Positions 58,309-64,000 of a stretch of DNA of 64,000 bases are shown one piece after another. The stretch is from Spironucleus salmonicida. Lineage: Eukaryota; Fornicata; Diplomonadida; Hexamitidae. The first letter of the stretch is position 1. Each line of letters opens with the position of its first letter. Position numbers and translations under genes: made by a program. A model generated the notes under the pieces. It was not told the DNA's origin and did no database searches. It saw only the letters and a list, made by a program, of their open reading frames with translations. Location of the stretch: positions 628,001 to 692,000 of the forward strand of contig CM035322.1 of NCBI GenBank assembly GCA_000497125.2, written 5' to 3'.

Positions 58309-59491
58309 GTTTTACTTTTCTTGGCTGCACAGACGCTCTCACCTCCAGGGCCCACCACATGAAAACCGGGTCACCAGGGCTATCAGCTGATGTAAGTTTC
58401 GGGATGCGCTCCGATAGATTCCCTGTCTGGAGAGGCCTACGGGAAAAAGCTGTGTTAGTAGAATGCCCACGTTCCTGGGACTTCGACGCGCTATGATTCG
58501 CCGTTGGAGTGTTTTACTTCTTTCCGGTACTAGTTTAACATTTTATTGGTCCCATACTTTGCAATAGTACAGTGATTATACTACTAACCTAACCAAAATG
58601 ACTCATGTACTTAGCGGTTTTCCATCCAGTGTTTATTTTAATAATGGACGCAGAAAGAGCACGTTCTGGTTAGTTAGAAGAACATGAGATCGATGCAATG
58701 AATACCACGTCGGTTTACATTGATTTAGGATGCAGACAAGAGAAAGGGGTCAACAATGTAAAGCACTGGTCTGGTGAAATATATTATGCCGCATGAGTGA
58801 TATTTTACTATAATTATTAACTATTTATTAGCGTAATACACAGATGAGAGTTCATGTAAAAAGTAGTGTGGCTTTAAGCTAAGTTGAAAGTTATCAATAT
58901 ATCAAAATGTACTCTATCTATTAAATGAAAATATTTATTATATTTATTGTATAATAACAATGATAGTAGATATAATTATACTCAAATTAATAAGTAATAG
59001 TTTTACGCTGTATAGTGAAGAATATATCACCTGAATGCTACAACTAAAAGCTAAAAATATATATATTCAGCTTTAAGTTAAATATTCTATATTAAAATTT
59101 AAATCTACGAATTCAACACCTGTATTCTTGAGAAAGTTTACTTAAGTTTTATGCATGAAAAATGCATTAATTAAATTACTGATTATATTTAAGTGTATTT
59201 ATATTAGACTAAGATGATTAATTTGTGTAAAACTATCAATTGTGCTAATAATTATCTGGTAATTGGCGTAAAGTTTTCAAATTCTTCAATGAACGTATTA
59301 TTTTACGGGAACAGTAATACTAAAACTAATAGTATTATATTACAATATATAGTCAATTCTAAATACAGAATCTTCATATATAACACCATTATAACTGTAT
59401 CCCTGCCTTTCGGAAACCTACTAAAACCACAAAATCATATTGTTTATTATTACTATATATTTAAAATACTTGTCAACAACCTTTCTTCAAA
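58309..59491. other. Mirrored spacer in palindrome B, left arm
   Basis: The first 500 bases are GC-richer and contain short open frames on both strands (plus 58305-58496 and 58645-58797, minus 58383-58685); none has a recognisable product. The rest is AT-rich. Confidence 0.45.
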
Positions 59492-59716
59492 ATGCAGGTA
59501 ATGAAAGCTAGATCCGCAACTAATACAAAGAGAAGGACCTTACCCCCGCTAAACCTATCAGCACCTAGGCTCTTTACTTTCGTCTCAGATCTTATAGCGA
59601 CACCTATAATGAGCCGTTCTCGATCTAAGTCACGAAGTTTAGATCTCTCAGATGACGAAGAGTGCAACTTTAGCGAGCAGGGGATACTTCTACTAAAGAA
59701 TTTTATTGTATAGTGA
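59492..59716 (+). CDS. Small LPPL/SDxE protein family member, 74 aa (left-arm copy)
   Basis: ATG 59492 to TGA 59714-59716; only the last Gln is a TAR codon, so most of it is visible even in the standard code. Basic start (MQVMKARSATNTKRRT), LPPLNLSAPRLFTFVS, ATPIMSRSRSKSRSLDLSDD, then CNFSEQGILLLKNFIVQ. The best-preserved example of the family: Arg/Ser-rich centre, acidic SDDEE, hydrophobic tail. Confidence 0.82.
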
Positions 59717-59787
59717 TTAATTTGGTTACGTTTTCGAGGTTTCAAATATTCTAGACTACAAAAAATCATTTTCCTCCAGCCAATGCT

Positions 59788-59899
59788 AACAGCAAATAAC
59801 TAGATTTGCCCGTAAGCTTTATTTAAATTATAATCTCAAGTATTGCAAGCAGTGTTACTATTATAATTATTTATATTTTAAAATTTGCTTTTAATTGTC
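59788..59899. other. Central spacer of palindrome B
   Basis: About 112 bp of AT-rich unique sequence; the hairpin loop. Confidence 0.85.
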
Positions 59900-59970
59900 A
59901 GCATTGGCTGGAGGAAAATGATTTTTTGTAGTCTAGAATATTTGAAATCTCGAAAACGTAACCAAATTAA

Positions 59971-60195
59971 TCACTATACAATAAAATTCTTTAGTAGAAG
60001 TATCCCCTGCTCGCTAAAGTTGCACTCTTCGTCATCTGAGAGATCTAAACTTCGTGACTTAGATCGAGAACGGCTCATTATAGGTGTCGCTATAAGATCT
60101 GAGACGAAAGTAAAGAGCCTAGGTGCTGATAGGTTTAGCGGGGGTAAGGTCCTTCTCTTTGTATTAGTTGCGGATCTAGCTTTCATTACCTGCAT
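59971..60195 (-). CDS. Small LPPL/SDxE protein family member, 74 aa (right-arm copy)
   Basis: Mirror image of 59492-59716 with the same protein. In this arm it lies downstream of the intact DHHC gene on the same strand. Confidence 0.82.
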
Positions 60196-61378
60196 TTTGA
60201 AGAAAGGTTGTTGACAAGTATTTTAAATATATAGTAATAATAAACAATATGATTTTGTGGTTTTAGTAGGTTTCCGAAAGGCAGGGATACAGTTATAATG
60301 GTGTTATATATGAAGATTCTGTATTTAGAATTGACTATATATTGTAATATAATACTATTAGTTTTAGTATTACTGTTCCCGTAAAATAATACGTTCATTG
60401 AAGAATTTGAAAACTTTACGCCAATTACCAGATAATTATTAGCACAATTGATAGTTTTACACAAATTAATCATCTTAGTCTAATATAAATACACTTAAAT
60501 ATAATCAGTAATTTAATTAATGCATTTTTCATGCATAAAACTTAAGTAAACTTTCTCAAGAATACAGGTGTTGAATTCGTAGATTTAAATTTTAATATAG
60601 AATATTTAACTTAAAGCTGAATATATATATTTTTAGCTTTTAGTTGTAGCATTCAGGTGATATATTCTTCACTATACAGCGTAAAACTATTACTTATTAA
60701 TTTGAGTATAATTATATCTACTATCATTGTTATTATACAATAAATATAATAAATATTTTCATTTAATAGATAGAGTACATTTTGATATATTGATAACTTT
60801 CAACTTAGCTTAAAGCCACACTACTTTTTACATGAACTCTCATCTGTGTATTACGCTAATAAATAGTTAATAATTATAGTAAAATATCACTCATGCGGCA
60901 TAATATATTTCACCAGACCAGTGCTTTACATTGTTGACCCCTTTCTCTTGTCTGCATCCTAAATCAATGTAAACCGACGTGGTATTCATTGCATCGATCT
61001 CATGTTCTTCTAACTAACCAGAACGTGCTCTTTCTGCGTCCATTATTAAAATAAACACTGGATGGAAAACCGCTAAGTACATGAGTCATTTTGGTTAGGT
61101 TAGTAGTATAATCACTGTACTATTGCAAAGTATGGGACCAATAAAATGTTAAACTAGTACCGGAAAGAAGTAAAACACTCCAACGGCGAATCATAGCGCG
61201 TCGAAGTCCCAGGAACGTGGGCATTCTACTAACACAGCTTTTTCCCGTAGGCCTCTCCAGACAGGGAATCTATCGGAGCGCATCCCGAAACTTACATCAG
61301 CTGATAGCCCTGGTGACCCGGTTTTCATGTGGTGGGCCCTGGAGGTGAGAGCGTCTGTGCAGCCAAGAAAAGTAAAAC
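60196..61378. other. Mirrored spacer in palindrome B, right arm
   Basis: Mirror of 58309-59491. Same short open frames, no supported gene. Confidence 0.45.
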
Positions 61379-62830
61379 TCATTTCACAGCCTCCTGTACC
61401 TGTGCTACCTGGGCGAACGCCTCCTTCTGTACCGTCTTTATATCCACGTCCCCGGTATTCCGCGGCTCCAGTGGATCCACACCCGGCTCCAGCTTCGCGG
61501 GATGCATCTGGATCGGTGCGGTGGCCTTCGAGCTGCCGCAGGTCAGCAGCAGCTTCTTCTACGTCTGCATGAGGTACGCCGTGTTATCCTTCTTCCACTG
61601 CTCCACCGTGCTAGTGTTGTTCACCACGAACTCCGCACCCGTTCGGAGCGCGTACAGGTCGCACAGGTAGGGAACCACGCAGTCTGCGGGGGCCAGCACC
61701 CCCATCACGCGCACCATTTTCTCTACCTCCTACTTGTCCCATCCTGGCTTGAAAAATGGTGCAAATCGATCAGAGTTCGAGTTCTAAGACTCATCGTCAT
61801 CCAGAGCAGGCAGGACCGGACTGACAATATCAACAATCGACTATCCGTCGAGCTTGAGCAGTTGCTCCCTAAAATATTTCTCTAATTCTCCTATCGTTTT
61901 CAGCTCTTTCGCCTTTGCTTCCACTACTTTCAGAAATGCGAGCATCCGCCAAAGCAGGCTTCCGCACTTCGCATTCTTGCGGACCTCCAAAAAGTTCGCT
62001 TTTACGCTGAACTTGTTGTACATTGCCGTGTACTGGAAGTTGTGCTCCCGGCTCCCCAGGTCTTCCTTCGTTAGGCTGCCGGTTTGCAGCAGCTTGAAGT
62101 GGAACTGGAGTAGCTGCCCCATGCTGTAGCAGAAGTAGCAGAACAGGCCCATAACGACAAGCCCGCATGCGAACGCAACCCAAAGCTACCAGGTAGGTTA
62201 AGTCGTAAATATTTGTACCAGTGAAAATGCGATCTCCAAAATCGCAAAAAACGCACAAAATCCTATAAAAATAAGGATGTAGAAGTTCATTTTGTAGAAA
62301 TCCCAATGGTTCAGGAGGCCAATGTCGTGTCCAAGCCAGAAGCAATAATGATCATACCGTTGAATACAAAAATCTGAGCGGGATGAATGGGTTGAGCGCT
62401 GCGGCTTGAAAAACTTGCAGGTTTGGCAAAATCGCGAAGAGAGGCGATAAGAGAGTTTATTTATATGGAACGGTACTCTAGAAGCATGTGGCTACGTTAG
62501 AAACATATAAAATTGATTATCTGATTAGGTTTTTTCTAAATTTGGATATATATTCGCTTTAACAATTTAGGTAGAGTGAACAATAGACGGTACAATTCCA
62601 GGATCTATAATACCTGTTTTAATTGTTTGGTACACTGATAATATATATGTTAATGAAATTATGACATAAACTGGAATATTCATCGTGTATGGCACAAATG
62701 CGAACTATGCAAATGAAAAAAGTATTATGACTGGTACAGATAATAGCAGTACTGTAATCAATAGTTTTGAAGGTTATGGGCCTATAACGATTTTACCATC
62801 TCTGTAAATTGATAGTTTCCCAAGTTTCAT
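61379..62830 (-). CDS. DHHC (DHYC) palmitoyltransferase, 483 aa
   Basis: ATG 62828-62830 to TGA 61379-61381, about eleven TAR codons. Order of parts: two membrane helices (residues 22-45 and 50-68), the DPG motif (TGIIDPGIVP, 72-81), the cysteine-rich domain (FCQTCKFFKPQRSTH from about 133), the catalytic YDHYCFW (D160-C163), then two more helices ending SMGQLLQFHF and a long cytoplasmic tail. This is the classic four-helix palmitoyltransferase topology. DHYC occurs in known active members. Several zinc-site cysteines are replaced (HC by HS, NC by HD). The enzyme attaches palmitate to protein cysteines in endomembranes. Confidence 0.92.
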
Positions 62831-63850
62831 ATTGAAAAGGTAAGTATGTATTTATTATTATATAATAAATTAATAAATAGATTAATCATTTTGTAGTATT
62901 CTAATTTAACTCATATATAATATATTATATATTTTTAAATAAAATTATTTATAAGATGGAAAACTAAATACAATTTGCGTGTTATACGGATGAATCGTCT
63001 GTTGATAATTTATCAAAAATTTAAATCAACATAAGATAGGTGTATACTAACTAACTCCCTTACTAAATCTAGATTATATAAATTTAATTATTGTTCGTAG
63101 ATAATATTTTTATATGTATTTGAAAGTAGGCACTCAAAATATTTTAGTATTTATTAACTAACAGATATTTGTAACAGAGAATTAATATCTAGAGTATAAA
63201 ATTTCAGTATAAAAAGTTTTGAACTCTAAGAATTACTTGGATATATACGAATGCTTTTTAAGTATAACAAATAAAATTATGTAATATTAAATAACTTATT
63301 TTTAGGATATGAAAGTTTTTACTCTTCTAAATTTTATTTATTGATATCTTCAGATTTCTTTCTCTGATTGTAGCTTATTAAAACTATCTACATAAAATAC
63401 TAATGATATCCCTTTTATTTTTAGTTTTTAATTAACTTATATCTTCACAGTACATATTGTGACGTCATTCAGAATGCTAGAAATACATTAAATATAATAC
63501 TATCAACTTATAGAAAATGTTAAATAAACCCAAGTCATTCCGATCGTAGCATTTAATAAAATTTTTATTAACTAAATTAATCAAAATATGAAGTAGATAT
63601 ATTATCACTAATGATTTACGAAGTATATGGGTTAATATCCGAAGTATCACTTTTAAAGTTACGGTAAGCCATCATGAGACGCTTTTATGACGCTTATTAC
63701 TGTTTACAAATATAGATCACTGAAAAGTAGATAAACTAGTGTCTAATTCTGAATAGAATCAGAAAAGTAAAATATTCAGTTATTTAAGTAATAACTAAAT
63801 TGTAAATTTCATCACGCAAGCGTTATCGTATAGTATAACTAGTAACACAG
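62831..63850. other. AT-rich spacer
   Basis: About 1 kb, very AT-rich; nothing recognised. Confidence 0.6.
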
Positions 63851-64000
63851 TCAAAGATCGTCGCTTAGGAGCATATTCTTGATTGCGGCTTTTGGCCTGG
63901 ATTTCAAAAGCTACTTGTGTTTCAAAATGGTGTAAATGATTAATGCAATCATTACTAAGGATACATTAAGTCCAAAGATAAAAATTTTCTTTTTTAGCCC
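63851..64000 (-). CDS. C-terminal end of a membrane protein, runs off the right edge
   Basis: The last 49 codons of a minus-strand frame ending at TGA 63851-63853. A hydrophobic helix (IFIFGLNVSLVMIALIIYTI) is followed by KHKQ and a basic tail ending MLLSDDL. The 5' part lies outside the window; family unknown. Confidence 0.5.

Larger units (their letters stand above)
57542..59787. repeat. Palindrome B, left arm (about 2,246 bp)
   Basis: Reverse complement of 59900-62145; paired coordinates sum to 119,687. Nearly perfect, with at least one mismatch close to the centre (about 59735 against 59950). Confidence 0.96.
59900..62145. repeat. Palindrome B, right arm (about 2,246 bp)
   Basis: Partner of 57542-59787. 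Its outer 767 bp are the 3' half of the intact DHHC gene. Confidence 0.96.

Noticed and set aside
58305-58797. Short frames in the palindrome B spacer (plus 58305-58496, plus 58645-58797, minus 58383-58685)
   Set aside because: They overlap each other, have no recognisable product and are not separable from chance.
1-64000. rRNA genes, CRISPR arrays, telomere repeats
   Set aside because: None seen in either strand; direct repeats present are coding or segmental.

Overview
This window is nuclear DNA from a protist that reads TAA and TAG as glutamine and stops only at TGA. Every gene I could follow stays open through many TAA/TAG codons and closes at TGA. TAG or TAA also sits where known families have a conserved Gln, for example in the XPG-I motif of two nucleases and in the 'MSQG' motif of carbamate kinase. 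This code, together with VSP-like cysteine-rich membrane proteins, arginine-pathway enzymes and no evident introns, points to a hexamitin diplomonad (Hexamita, Spironucleus or Trepomonas), not Giardia, which keeps the standard code. The long AT-rich spacers and many repeats look more like a large genome such as Hexamita than a compact one; that last point is inference.

Layout. 1-5.4 kb: a coiled-coil gene cut by an inverted repeat, a mini cyclin-like gene, an alpha/beta-hydrolase-like gene and three unknown genes. 6.8-14.8 kb: CLN3/battenin, a coiled-coil protein, an MFS transporter, two unknown genes and the first member of a small-protein family. 15.6-19.7 kb and 46.3-50.4 kb: two inverted copies of a 4.1-kb unit, each with an 832-aa cysteine-rich membrane protein. 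20.7-26.5 kb: one 1,907-aa P-loop/coiled-coil protein. 27-32 kb: a membrane protein, tRNA-Thr and several unknown genes. 32-37.4 kb: a second mini cyclin-like protein, ornithine cyclodeaminase, two tandem FEN1/XPG-like nucleases that share a nearly identical 413-bp 3' flank, and PDCD5. 37.7-42 kb: more small genes, an LMBR1-like protein and a MATE transporter. 43.6-44.5 kb: a third cysteine-rich protein. 51.5-62.8 kb: two large hairpin palindromes (arms of 1.15 and 2.25 kb) containing small genes and truncated copies of carbamate kinase and a DHHC palmitoyltransferase, with an ankyrin/coiled-coil gene between them.

Functional links. Carbamate kinase and ornithine cyclodeaminase both belong to arginine/ornithine metabolism, an energy route known in diplomonads. 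The cysteine-rich proteins are probable surface coat proteins. CLN3, LMBR1-like, DHHC, MFS and MATE are membrane and endolysosomal functions. The most novel item is a family of 59-75-aa proteins (five distinct sequences at six loci), invisible under the standard code. The three fold-back inverted repeats each cut through a gene and may be real inverted duplications or assembly artefacts.
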